Assembly: GCF_001612635.1 (NCBI RefSeq)
Contig: NZ_BDAV01000013.1
Location: 62,001-126,000, forward strand
Direction: 5' to 3'
Origin: Nocardia africana NBRC 100379
Lineage (GTDB): Bacteria; Actinomycetota; Actinomycetes; Mycobacteriales; Mycobacteriaceae
Length of the DNA stretch: 64,000 nt
This document shows, in pieces, positions 25,113 to 34,040 of the stretch (within the stretch, counting starts at the first letter, position 1; each line of letters begins with the position of its first letter). The notes under the pieces were generated by a model that did no database searches, was not told the DNA's origin, and saw only the letters and a program-made list of their open reading frames with translations. A program made the translations under genes and the position numbers.

Positions 25113-25481
25113 CTAATTGACGCTTACACGCACCCAGTCGATTACAGGTCCATCGGCATCGCCAGTGGGCGACAAGATGATTGTCCGTACCCCTGCCGTT
25201 CGAGGAGTCCAGGAGACCTTCGTGCCCATGGCGTTGTCGACCAGGTGGACCAGCTTGTCGACCGTGTCGTGGGGGTTGGCTTCCTTTTCCACGACACCCA
25301 CCGACTGATACCCGCGGAGGTCCCCCAGGTAGATGGTGTAGGTGGAACCCACCCGCAGATCCTCACCGCACACCGTCATCAGTCCATATTTGGACGTGAC
25401 ATCGGCCGCAGCTGTTGGCGCAGCCATACCCGCAGCGCACAGACAGGCGAGAGTCGCACCGAGGATAGCGATCGTCTTCAT
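25113..25481 (-). CDS. Small secreted protein
   Basis: The 122-residue product has a clear signal peptide (MKTIAILGATLACLCAAG ... PTAAAD). The mature part of about 95 residues is predicted to be beta-rich, with one Cys (TVCGEDLRVG). GAGAAGG lies 6 bases before ATG 25481. No family recognised; similar short exported proteins are common in Nocardia. Confidence 0.72.
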   Translation of the reverse strand: MKTIAILGATLACLCAAGMAAPTAAADVTSKYGLMTVCGEDLRVGSTYTIYLGDLRGYQSVGVVEKEANPHDTVDKLVHLVDNAMGTKVSWTPRTAGVRTIILSPTGDADGPVIDWVRVSVN

Positions 25482-25983
25482 GTATTGCCTTCTCAGTTGT
25501 AATGCGTTCGCAGAGAACAGGTCCAAGGGATACCACAGAGCAGGAACGGGTCGTCCGACAGCCGCTCGCTTCGCGCGACTACACCTCAAAGCTCAATGCC
25601 TTTCATGCGCTGGTGCCAGATAGTCACGGGGAGGTACGGCCGACTCGAAGACTGCCGACATTTTGCAGGCGCAGACCCATTAAATCGTCGAGATGCGCTC
25701 GCTCTCTGGGCCTTCGAAGAACCCCTCCCGCCGTGCCTTTGGTGGCGATGCCAGATGTGTTCTGGGATGGGCGCTCACGCCAAAGGATCTACACGGCGGC
25801 TCGGGTGACGATTTGAAGGTGCGCGTGCTGGGCTGGCCGGTCTGCACGCTGCGACGAGCAAGCTGCCCGCGCCCAGCAGCAGCTGCTCTTGCGGGTCGGG
25901 ACAGCAGCCCCCGGCGCTGTAGTGTTCGCTACTGAGAGAACCAGCGCGTAGAGCGGCTGGGACGGGAAAGATGGGGAGTCCCA
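25482..25983. other. Intergenic, no gene recognised
   Basis: Several short frames exist on the plus strand, but none has a ribosome site or a recognisable product. Possibly decayed coding DNA. Confidence 0.4.
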
Positions 25984-26484
25984 GTGGACTTGAGCAAGAA
26001 CCACGACGCGAGCAACAGCGCTGGCTACGAGGCGTATCCCACCGAGTCCGACAGCTCGCCGGCAGCGCTCCCGGCCGACGTAACGCCGTCACACGACCAT
26101 CAGCCGGACGGTGGGGTCCTGGCGCATCCCACCAGGATGCCCGGACCGGTGAGAGGGGCGCAGATCATCTCCTGGCTGTTCGGCGGTCTCGGCGTCGCGC
26201 TGTCGGTGCTCGCAGGCACCATGGATAAACCCGAGTTGTGCGGCGCGCTGATCGCGGGCTACCTTCCTGCCTTCTTCCTGGCCATCTTCGCCTTCGGCTT
26301 CACCGTGAACGGGAACGGCCTGCGCGTGGCGGCGATTGTTGTCGCGAGCTTCGGAATCCTGTGGGGCCTCGGCAGCACGCCACAGGGACATCCGCCGGGC
26401 CCCCTCGGCTTCGGTGCGAGCCTGGCAATCGTCATCCTCTTGTCTCGGCCCAGTGCCGAAGCCTGGTTCAAACGGCCGCATTAA
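25984..26484 (+). CDS. Four-span membrane protein
   Basis: The 166-residue product has a hydrophilic His/Pro-containing N-terminus of about 55 residues, then four membrane spans (from IISWLFGGLGVALSVLAG). The layout is typical of actinobacterial DUF-type membrane proteins with Pro-rich tails. GTG 25984 sits after GGAGTCCCA. Function unknown. Confidence 0.65.
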   Translation: MDLSKNHDASNSAGYEAYPTESDSSPAALPADVTPSHDHQPDGGVLAHPTRMPGPVRGAQIISWLFGGLGVALSVLAGTMDKPELCGALIAGYLPAFFLAIFAFGFTVNGNGLRVAAIVVASFGILWGLGSTPQGHPPGPLGFGASLAIVILLSRPSAEAWFKRPH

Positions 26485-26719
26485 GCCGCACACCCGTGCC
26501 ACTCGACATCCGAAAATCGGCAATACAGCGTGTTTGGCAATCACGCCGAACGAGTGGGACATGCCAGTTGGCGGCGTTCAGTTCCGTCGATGGACCCGGA
26601 TCCACTGCGCCGCATGATGTCCAGGGTTGGTACGTCGATGGTTGACTGCGGATTTGACCAGCACGGCCACGACGAACCTGTCCTGTCGCGCACCTCGGCG
26701 CGCGGCAGGACAGCGCAAT

Positions 26720-26983
26720 TCAAGACCGTCTGTTCATGTTGGCGAACAGTTCCCGGTTCGCGGCGCGGGGCCGCGTCGAGTTCTTGTTCGCGTTCGGTGA
26801 GTTGGCGAGGCCGGTCGTGACCGCCGCCGCGCCGCCCTCGGCGGCGGGGGCCGCGATTGGGTCGACTTGGGCGATGTGGATTTTGGCGAGCAGGTCGTAA
26901 TAGCGATAGACGAACGAGCGGTCGACGCCCGCAGCGCAGGCGATTATCGGTTCGGCAACCAAGCCGGACAAACTTACCCGCAA
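26720..26983 (-). pseudogene. Remnant of a DUF6262 (TnpC-like) transposition protein
   Basis: The segment GVDRSFVYRYYDLLAKIH and the later NANKNSTR ... NRELFANMNRR resemble DUF6262 proteins, which accompany tyrosine recombinases in Tn554-like elements. Those proteins usually read as VSRSFLYRHPDLLAKI. Register and residues have drifted and the coiled-coil part is broken. Decayed mobile DNA. Confidence 0.45.
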
Positions 26984-27025
26984 GTTTCTTCAAAGGATAT
27001 TAGAAAAGCAATGAAGGGGCGTTGA

Positions 27026-27421
27026 GTGAACAACCCAAGATTCGATACTGATGCAGCCTCGGATGCGCTGTCGGCCATGGCCGAAGCGATCGTTCAAGGC
27101 TGTGTCGATGAAGAGCTGGAATGGGATGCACTGACCGTCGTAGTCAATCTCCATCGCCAGCAGTCGATGTTCGGATACCGTTATGCTGATGACGGAAACT
27201 GGAGTCCTGATGTGCGTCTCAGTATGCAGGTGCTCGATCGCGCGATTGATCTGCGAACGACCATGACAACTCCGGACGGCAAGGGTTGGAAAGTGTGCCT
27301 GATTCAAATCAGGCGATCGGACATGAGTGTTCAAGTCGAATTTGAGTACAAAAACGCTAAACGTTGGCGTGTAACTCCGGTCAACTTAGAGTCGATGGTA
27401 GAGGAATTGCGACCTTGCTAG
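27026..27421 (+). CDS. YezG-like immunity protein
   Basis: The 131-residue acidic product has LEWDALTVVVNLHRQQSMFGYRY, a mid-protein KGWKVCLIQIRR, and a final VQVEFEYKNAKRWRVTPVN with a terminal helix. This is the YezG/DUF600 layout. The IS630 element is inserted exactly at its end: TA of the target duplication plus the first base of the element form the TAG stop. The DNA beyond the element also begins TAG, so the protein is unchanged by the insertion. Confidence 0.65.
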   Translation: MNNPRFDTDAASDALSAMAEAIVQGCVDEELEWDALTVVVNLHRQQSMFGYRYADDGNWSPDVRLSMQVLDRAIDLRTTMTTPDGKGWKVCLIQIRRSDMSVQVEFEYKNAKRWRVTPVNLESMVEELRPC

Positions 27422-28518
27422 TGTTCTGCGCCTGAAATCCGTTGTAGATATCGTGCGAGGGAGTCGAGGATCTCGTCGGCCGTTTTGCGCCAGACGAACG
27501 GGCGTGGATTGGTGTTCCATTGGTCGACCCAGTAGCGGACGTCTTTCTCCAGTGCCGCAACGCTTTTGTGGACGCCGCGCCGCAGGAGTTGCTGGGTGAG
27601 GAAGGCGAACCAGCGCTCGACCTGATTGAGCCACGACGATCCGGTCGGGGTGAAGTGCACGTGGAACCGTGGATGCGCGGCGAGCCATTGCTGGACCAGC
27701 GGGGTCTTGTGGGTGGCGTAGTTGTCGCAGACCACGTGCACGTCCAATTCCGCGGGCACGGCCTTGTCGATGCTGGTCAGGAACTTGCGGAACTCTGTCG
27801 CGCGGTGGCGGCGGTGCAGTTCACCGATCACGGTACCGTCGGCGATGTTGAACGCGGCGAACAGGCTGGTCGTGCCGTGGCGGGCGTAGTCGTGGGTGCG
27901 GCGCTCGGGCATACCCGGCATCATCGGCAGCACCGGCTGCGACCGGTCCAGGGCCTGGATCTGTGACTTCTCGTCCACACACAGCACGACCGCCCGTTCG
28001 GGCGGATTATGGTACAGGCCAACAACATCCACGACCTTCTCCACGAACAATGGATCGGTGGAGATCTTGAAGCCGTCACTGAGATGTGGTTTCAGTTCGA
28101 ACCGCCGCCAGATGCGCCCGACCGTCGATTTCGACAGCCCGGTCCGTTCGGCCATCGACGACCGCGACCAGTGCGTGGCATCCGACGGCACTTGTTCGAG
28201 AGTCAACTCGACCACCTGCTGAACCCGATCCAGCAGGATCGACGGCGGCCGGCCCGGCCGCGGCTCATCGGCCAAGCCTGCCAGCCCGTACTCGATGAAA
28301 CGGCCTCGCCACTTACGCACCGTCATCGCCGACACACCCACCTGCGCCGCAACATGGGTGTTGAACGCACCCGGCTCGACGCAAGCCAGCACGATCCGGC
28401 ACCGCAACGCATACGCCTGCGTCGACGTCGCCGCCCGCGCACCCCGCACCAACTCCCGACGCTGAGCAGCGGTCACAACCAAATCCGGCCCCGACCTCGG
28501 CCGCCCCGTCCTTGCCAC
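27418..28518 (-). CDS. IS630-family transposase
   Basis: The 366-residue transposase is intact. An N-terminal helix-turn-helix pair (FNTHVAAQVGVSAMTVRKW and TGLSKSTVGRIW) precedes a DDE domain with LCVDEKSQI, VVCDNYATHK and SSWLNQVERWF. Its TAG stop uses the TA target duplication outside the left inverted repeat. It catalyses movement into TA sites. Lack of frameshifts suggests recent arrival. Confidence 0.95.
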   Translation of the reverse strand: MARTGRPRSGPDLVVTAAQRRELVRGARAATSTQAYALRCRIVLACVEPGAFNTHVAAQVGVSAMTVRKWRGRFIEYGLAGLADEPRPGRPPSILLDRVQQVVELTLEQVPSDATHWSRSSMAERTGLSKSTVGRIWRRFELKPHLSDGFKISTDPLFVEKVVDVVGLYHNPPERAVVLCVDEKSQIQALDRSQPVLPMMPGMPERRTHDYARHGTTSLFAAFNIADGTVIGELHRRHRATEFRKFLTSIDKAVPAELDVHVVCDNYATHKTPLVQQWLAAHPRFHVHFTPTGSSWLNQVERWFAFLTQQLLRRGVHKSVAALEKDVRYWVDQWNTNPRPFVWRKTADEILDSLARYLQRISGAEH

Positions 28519-28562
28519 CGACGAATCCTACAATTACACAACGGATTTCAGGCGCAGAACAC
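27421..28562 (-). mobile_element. Complete IS630-family insertion sequence, 1142 bp
   Basis: Perfect 25-bp terminal inverted repeats (27421-27445 and 28538-28562, beginning GTGTTCTGCGCCTGAAATCC) are flanked by TA duplications at 27419-27420 and 28563-28564. It contains one transposase gene and nothing else. Confidence 0.95.
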
Positions 28563-28607
28563 TAGGGAGTGTTTCGAAGTGGTGAGGGCGGGCTGGTTGG
28601 GCCGCCC

Positions 28608-28835
28608 TCACTGGTGTTTGAGCCATTGATTGATCGCAGCGATCCGGACCGTGGCCCGGTAGCGGGCGGCGAATTTGTCGTAGCGAGTGGCTGCTGGCCT
28701 ATGCACTCGGTCATCGAAACGAACATCCTGCCGGGTTCGAGTAACTGGGTTCCATCGGTCAGTGTCGTCGGTTTCGAAGTACATACTCATTGCGGCTCCG
28801 ATCTGCCCCCCGACGTGGATCACTCCGCTGATCAT
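28608..28835 (-). pseudogene. C-terminal remnant of an IS5-type transposase
   Basis: The end of the frame, TRYDKFAARYRATVRIAA plus INQWL, is the usual C-terminus of IS5-family transposases. The preceding 45 codons have no transposase similarity, so only about 90 bases at the left end are of IS origin. Confidence 0.5.
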
Positions 28836-29042
28836 TCTGCTGGCCGGTTCTCACTTGCGGCCAACAGGCTCACGGCAAGCGCGTTCGATCATCATCCAGG
28901 CAAGGCGCTGCAATCGGCATGATGGTGCGTTCGGCCGACTGCCGCCTGTCGGTCCGAACAGCCTTGTAAGCGGCAGCAGCGTGCCTTCACCAGGGCGCCA
29001 GCATCAGCAGACGCTCCAGAGTCGACGGCAATCTTCTTCCCG

Positions 29043-29537
29043 CTAGCCGTGGCAGTACACCCGCACGAGCACCGAGTCGTCGGGAACCGTCAGCAAATAG
29101 CGTCCGATCCCACATGAGTCGACAGGGCATAGAGCGTCATGTTCACATGGCTCCTCGTGGTCACAACCCGCATACCTGGCAATGCCATCAGGTTCGACCC
29201 ACCACCCATCGAGGGTCAAGACATCGGCCCAACCGGCAGGATTAACAGCCATATTCAGCAAAGACTTTGGACCGCCAGCACATTCGCCACGCCTGCTGGG
29301 ATGTACAAAGCCGTCGTAGCGAGGCGAATCGTGAATCAACCGCGGATCGTTCTCATGGCCTGGCAGCACATGGAACCCTCTGCCCTCACCGCCACCCCGG
29401 ATTCGCCACGAGTCCCACATCTCGCGGTACCCGTAACCGCGGTACATCTCGAACGGAGCCAGCGCCCTCCCAAGCGACCCGAAAACGTCGTCTGTGGCTT
29501 CGGGCGGCAGGCAAACCGTGACCCATATGTGCGCCAA
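29043..29537 (-). CDS. Orphan Cys-rich soluble protein
   Basis: The 164-residue product from TTG 29537 was chosen because GGAGAGGAGT lies 5 bases upstream. It begins LAHIWVTVCLPPEATDDV (first residue read as Met), has YRGYGYREMWDSWRI in the middle, and ends with CDHEEPCEHDALCPVDSCG and VRVYCHG. The Cys/His cluster may bind zinc. The pattern VCLPPEAT...DDV at the start is common in actinobacterial hypothetical proteins. Function unknown. Confidence 0.6.
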   Translation of the reverse strand: MAHIWVTVCLPPEATDDVFGSLGRALAPFEMYRGYGYREMWDSWRIRGGGEGRGFHVLPGHENDPRLIHDSPRYDGFVHPSRRGECAGGPKSLLNMAVNPAGWADVLTLDGWWVEPDGIARYAGCDHEEPCEHDALCPVDSCGIGRYLLTVPDDSVLVRVYCHG

Positions 29538-29728
29538 GAAACTCCTCTCCGCGACGCAAGGGTATCGGCCAGGAATGACGATGCAACAACATTTTTCGTG
29601 TCGGCTCGCCGAACCACGCTGGCCCGACAGGGCTACCGAGCCGTCCCTGCATGTGCGTGCAGACGCCGGCCGAGCCCGCTGCCTGGCTCCGAACGCCCGG
29701 GTCGCGGCAGTAGCGGACACTCGGCGGA

Positions 29729-29956
29729 CTACCAGCCTCCGACGCTCAGCCACTCCGTTTGGAACTCGACAGGTGTGATCTCCTCCGTCGACAAGTGCGG
29801 CAGGTCGGAGATCTCCCTCGCCGAAGGCATACGGCCGGACAACCGAGTGAACTCAGTGTGACCACCAGAGACCGCCGCCAGGCCGGAACCGCCGTCGCGG
29901 AACAGCTCGACCCGACGCCACTCGTGGCCCGTGCTCAGGATCTCGCTGAACGACAC
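29729..29956 (-). pseudogene. Truncated DUF6881-like protein
   Basis: The 75-codon frame ends EEITPVEFQTEWLSVGG and holds HEWRRVELFRDGG, matching the second half of the DUF6881-like domain at 23645-24856. An in-frame stop cuts off the usual first strand. It is either a short functional version from GTG 29956 or a remnant. Confidence 0.45.
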
Positions 29957-30252
29957 GGCGATATGGTCGAACTCGGAGTGTCGATCGCCTGGGCCCGATC
30001 GATACAGTCACAGTCGTCGTTGCTGTTGCAGCAAGCCGACCGCACCGGCTCGGCCGCGATTCCAGCGATCGGCAGTCGATCGCCGAGTTCTGCGCGCATC
30101 CACTCGGATATCGAATCCCGTGGATACCGAGCAACCTGATCGAAGCGCACAATCCACACGACTCATCGAACCGTCCTCCACCCCCATCGCCTGCACAACG
30201 ATCCTCATCACCGTAATGGACCGATACGGCGATGGTCGCCGCTGATAATCCT

Positions 30253-30335
30253 GTAATCGGCGTGAGCGGACGTTCTGCACCGCACCAGGTTCCGGCCGCC
30301 GGCGCCCCGCGCTGGCCGGCTCGGTATGCGGCATA
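30253..30335. repeat. GC-rich intergenic repeat, copy A
   Basis: Begins GTAATCGGCGTGAGCGGA and includes TTCTGCACCGC and GCGCTGGCCGG. It matches 30987-31076 at most positions. It lies about 50 bases upstream of the gene at 30387. Confidence 0.6.
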
Positions 30336-30386
30336 GAGTGAATCCTCGCGAGGCTCCGCGCCGGACCGGGTGCCACAATCGGGCAG

Positions 30387-30950
30387 GTGGAAGAGATCGA
30401 AAGGATCGCCGAGTCGATCGCCGCCAGTCCTGGCCAGGTGGTCGCGGTGGAAGTCGGTGATCGCGATCAGGTGGCGGACCTGGTTGCTCGTCTCCAACCG
30501 ATCTACGACGACGGGTACGACGCCGATGACGGCGCCGACGTTCGGTTGGCGCTCGGGTCTGCCTGCTCGACGCTGGAGCGTGCGCTCGAGCACTTCGCCG
30601 CCGCACTGCAGCTTCCCTACGGTGCCGCGCGAACCCTGTGGGAGTTCTTCGAAGCGGTGAGCGAACGCCCTTCCGCGTACCGGAGCTGCCTTGTCGTCGC
30701 GGATGCGGCCGAACTGCTCGCCGACGAGGACGAGCTCATCTGGCGCGCACTGGCCGACGAGCTGGTCGGCGGTCCCCGCTGCATGGGAGGTGGTTGGGAC
30801 ACACTCGTTCTGGTCGATGACCATACTGCTTGGGCACGTTCACGATTCGGATCGGCAGCCGATGCAGAGCTGGCTGCGAAGGCCCGGCTTTCCCCTGACG
30901 AGTACGCAGCGTTGCAGCGCGGACTGGAATTGCGATACCGAGCCGACTGA
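30387..30950 (+). CDS. Orphan acidic helical protein
   Basis: The 187-residue product is acidic and mostly helical, with no signal peptide. It has a central FAAALQLPYGAARTLWEFFE and a conserved-looking GGWDTLVLVDDHTAWAR. It starts at GTG. No family is recognised. It follows a repeat that also precedes the next gene, so the two may be exchanged as cassettes. An immunity or antitoxin role is possible but unproven. Confidence 0.55.
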   Translation: MEEIERIAESIAASPGQVVAVEVGDRDQVADLVARLQPIYDDGYDADDGADVRLALGSACSTLERALEHFAAALQLPYGAARTLWEFFEAVSERPSAYRSCLVVADAAELLADEDELIWRALADELVGGPRCMGGGWDTLVLVDDHTAWARSRFGSAADAELAAKARLSPDEYAALQRGLELRYRAD

Positions 30951-30986
30951 GTCGTCAGGAACAGGCGCACACCGACCTCCCATCCG

Positions 30987-31076
30987 GTAATCGGCAATAG
31001 CGGATGCTCTGCGCCGCAAGGGGTCCCGGCCACCGGCCGCTCCGCGCTGGCCGGTTCGGTCAGCGCGGGCTGCGGC
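30987..31076. repeat. GC-rich intergenic repeat, copy B
   Basis: Begins GTAATCGGCAATAGCGGATG and ends in a hairpin (CGCTGGCC with GGTCAGCG). It sits about 60 bases upstream of the gene at 31135, the same place copy A has relative to its gene. Confidence 0.6.
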
Positions 31077-31134
31077 AAAATAGCGCGGTGGTATTGCGGT
31101 TTGGGGAGGCCGACGTGGTGCTTATGCTCGCAGG

Positions 31135-31689
31135 ATGTCCGCGACGGCTACTGCTCAGGTGATCCACGGTCTTACTGGACTGGCAGCAGAGGACATACTT
31201 TTCGAACGCTGTTGGCCGTTGATCGCGCAAGTCTTACTGCATCAGGGCTTCTCGTGGTCTGCCCTGAACGACCTCGCGGCGATGGAATCCCGCGACGACA
31301 GCGTGATCGAGACCAAGCTCGGCAAGCTGCACGGCCAGATCGACCGCCATCTCGGAGGTGCGCCACGCCTCGATCCCTGGGATGTGGTCGCCGGGACCTA
31401 CGGTCGTGCCCGGCGGATGGACCTGATCGACCCGATCTCCGCCATGTGGAGGATCGATAACCTTTGGTGGCGGATCCGCAAGCTGGACAGGAAGGACCGC
31501 GGCGGACTTCTTGTCATTTGGGCGGGAATGGGAGTCAAGGAACAAGACGACGGAACTTCTCCGTGGCACGCTATTGACGACCTCGCAGTTGACGTGCTCA
31601 GCGAGGCAGACTTGCTGCTCCGGCCTGGCGCGGTGGACTACGAGCTCTGCAAAGCCGTGCGGGAAGCCTTGGATGCCAACGGGTACTGA
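31135..31689 (+). CDS. Orphan helical protein
   Basis: The 184-residue soluble product has a helical N-terminus, then a central MWRIDNLWWRIRKLDRKDRGGLLVIWAG and an acidic C-terminal half. ATG 31135 follows GCAGG. No family recognised. It sits downstream of repeat copy B in a run of unrelated orphan genes. Confidence 0.55.
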   Translation: MSATATAQVIHGLTGLAAEDILFERCWPLIAQVLLHQGFSWSALNDLAAMESRDDSVIETKLGKLHGQIDRHLGGAPRLDPWDVVAGTYGRARRMDLIDPISAMWRIDNLWWRIRKLDRKDRGGLLVIWAGMGVKEQDDGTSPWHAIDDLAVDVLSEADLLLRPGAVDYELCKAVREALDANGY

Positions 31690-31898
31690 CCGCTGCAAGC
31701 ACGCCCTCGATGGCACGGTCATCGGCATGAGGGTGTTCGCCGACGGAGCCCGCGGCGGCTCCAGGACGCCCGGGTCGCAGCAGAAGAGTGCATTGGTGAG
31801 GTCTCTGATCGACCCCACACTTCCGAAATGGCAACGACGGCCGTTTCACTGCGATGCCGAACGTCCCTTGAAAGCCGTGCCCGCCTAGCCTGGTACTC

Positions 31899-32393
31899 GT
31901 GTACGAGATTGCAAGCACTGCGGGCTTCTTTGGGGCGCACGGGATTTGGAGCGTGTCCGACTCGGGAGGATTGACTCCTCTGCTCGGATATATCGAGGCG
32001 AACGGCGACCAGGGTCACGAGCGGTTCATCTCCGATGACGCCGCCCAGGACGCAGGCGTCGGGGCCGAGAGGCTGCTGGCGGGTCGGCCGAACTGGGTGC
32101 GCGCGGCGCTGGTCGTCGACGCCTTCCTCCACCTGTCCACCGGACGGATCGACGCTTTGATCATCCACGCTGTCCAGTACAGGCCGGATCGACGATCGAT
32201 ACAGATGGCCGTCCCTTACCGACCACACACATCGGAACAAGGCTTCGGCGTCTACCGGCCCAAATTCCTTGAGACCAACGGCTTCACCGACCCCGACTAC
32301 GGCGTAATGGGCGAAGCCTTCTTCGCCGGTGTCGATGCTCATGAGCAGGCGGTTGCCGTGTGGAACGCTCATCTCATCGACGAGTCTGTCTGA
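31899..32393 (+). CDS. Orphan soluble protein
   Basis: The 164-residue product begins YEIASTAGFFGAHGIWSVSD after GTG and has WVRAALVVDAFLHLSTGRIDALIIHAVQY, an alternating strand-helix pattern. No ribosome site is obvious and a TAGCCT lies close upstream, so a leaderless start is possible. No family recognised. Confidence 0.55.
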   Translation: MYEIASTAGFFGAHGIWSVSDSGGLTPLLGYIEANGDQGHERFISDDAAQDAGVGAERLLAGRPNWVRAALVVDAFLHLSTGRIDALIIHAVQYRPDRRSIQMAVPYRPHTSEQGFGVYRPKFLETNGFTDPDYGVMGEAFFAGVDAHEQAVAVWNAHLIDESV

Positions 32394-32461
32394 ACCGGAA
32401 GCGACTCAAAGGCTGCGGAGCGCCACTGAGCGCACGCTCATCGGCATTACCGTGCGTGTGG

Positions 32462-33403
32462 TTACCGAAGCCTTGGGGTGATCTTCCGACGCACCGCCTC
32501 GAGCGCGGCTGCGAGCCCCGATTGTCGGGGCTCCCACTGCCCTCCGAGTCCGATCCAGGCCTTTCGGAACTGCTCGAGGGTGAGGAGGATCTCTGCAGAA
32601 TCGGGCGCATCCAAGAGCTGGTCCAGGGCTGGGATGCGTGTCTGGCTGACGCTGATAGACGAGTCGATCAACACGATTCGGCCATCAACGTAGATCTCCG
32701 CGCGCCGACGCTCGTATCCGTTCGTGAGGCCTTGGTAGTAATCGGTGAGGGCTTGGCAGTACACGGTACGGAGGCCGTCGTGTCGGCGGGGATCGAGCTC
32801 AACCTTGAAGCACCACCAGTCATCGTCACGAGGTTCGGATGTGGCGCCCGCGACCGCGCTGGCAAGAGCGGCCTTGGCCTTGGTTCGGCCGAGCAGCTCC
32901 TTATCCGATCGTGCCGCCGCTGGCGATGGCAGCAACAGAAACTGGCCCGATCCGGTCGAGTTTGATTCGGGATCCTGTATCGAGCGCTCAGTAATCCACT
33001 GCGGCACGCTCTCGCGCGGATAAAGTCGCAGATCATCCTCGAGGTCGGCACGACTGAACGGAAAGCACTCGGGCTCTTCGTATCCGTACTCCGTGAACGA
33101 GTCACCGTTACTGTTGATGACCAGGTGCTGGGTGAACCACGTGCCCTGGCCGGGCTTGTACATCAACGCTCTTTGTTGTTGCGGGATGTCTGCGAAGCCC
33201 AGCGGTCGGTCGAGCACTTCTTCCTTACCCTGCAGATGGACCTCCGTCCTCATCTTCACCGACGAACCTGCGGCGACATAGGTGACGTTCATGTCGTACC
33301 AGTATTCGGTGGGCGCGTTCGAGCACACCTCGTCTACCAGTCGTTCGAACAGCCACTGCTGACGGACATCGGCCGACATCTCTGACGCCCTCGATCTACC
33401 CAT
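32462..33403 (-). CDS. YezG-like immunity domain protein with C-terminal extension
   Basis: The 313-residue product has an N-terminal domain with GTWFTQHLVINSNGDSFTEYGYEEPE, the signature also seen twice in the protein at 23645. A Ser/Ala linker follows. The C-terminal domain contains WWCFKVELD, EIYVDGRIVLIDS and LTLEQFRKAWIGLGG, whose end resembles the last helix of the DUF6881-like domain. The two genes therefore share a two-part architecture. Probably an orphan immunity protein. Confidence 0.6.
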   Translation of the reverse strand: MGRSRASEMSADVRQQWLFERLVDEVCSNAPTEYWYDMNVTYVAAGSSVKMRTEVHLQGKEEVLDRPLGFADIPQQQRALMYKPGQGTWFTQHLVINSNGDSFTEYGYEEPECFPFSRADLEDDLRLYPRESVPQWITERSIQDPESNSTGSGQFLLLPSPAAARSDKELLGRTKAKAALASAVAGATSEPRDDDWWCFKVELDPRRHDGLRTVYCQALTDYYQGLTNGYERRRAEIYVDGRIVLIDSSISVSQTRIPALDQLLDAPDSAEILLTLEQFRKAWIGLGGQWEPRQSGLAAALEAVRRKITPRLR

Positions 33404-34040
33404 ATTTGAATTGCCGCCATCAGCTCAATCACCAAGTTCCGCACGGGCAATCAAGCCCGCCACAGAGGACCAGCGTAGACAGAGCGGTGCAACACAGGCC
33501 GCCTAACCCGGCCACCCAGATCACACAGAACTCGGCATGTCAGTCCGTTCGGCCGGCGTCGGATGGCCGCGGCCCGTTGGTCGTCGGTTGCTCCGCACCG
33601 GCCGGTCCGGTCAGCGCGGTATGCGGCACGACAGTATGTTGCTGCACTGTATGACGCTCGGCTTGCCAGAAGGTAACCGGGCAGCCATAGTCGTTTTCGT
33701 CGGTCTCTACGCCCTGCGTTCGCTCTGCCCGGTCCGCTTCGTCGGCCGCGCCTGGATCCACCAGACGCGCCGACGACCTCCCGACAGGCGGACTCTTCGG
33801 TGCGCACCGTGCGCCCCGGTGACCCGCTGTCGTAGCGGCGTGTAGATCAGCGGTGTGACGAGTTCGCAGCAGAGCATGATGATGCAGAACCGGTGCGGCC
33901 TACCGCCGTAAGCCACACTCATACACAGGAGAGGGACAGGACCATTGAGAATCGCCGGTCGATCACCCGAGATACCTTGCAGACCAACATATCCCGGGAT
34001 GTCGAATATCGATTGAGCAATAAATATCCGGCTCGATAGA
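33404..34040. other. Intergenic, no gene; contains repeat-like segment
   Basis: No supported gene. The stretch 33571-33629 (GCTCCGCACCGGCCGGTCCG, then GTCAGCGCGGTATGCGGC) resembles the second half of the GC-rich repeats at 30253 and 30987, suggesting an old third copy. Confidence 0.4.

Noticed and set aside
30253..31076. Integron attC sites or a CRISPR array in the GC-rich repeats
   Set aside because: Only two clear copies 730 bp apart, with whole genes between them and no short regular spacers, integrase or cas genes.
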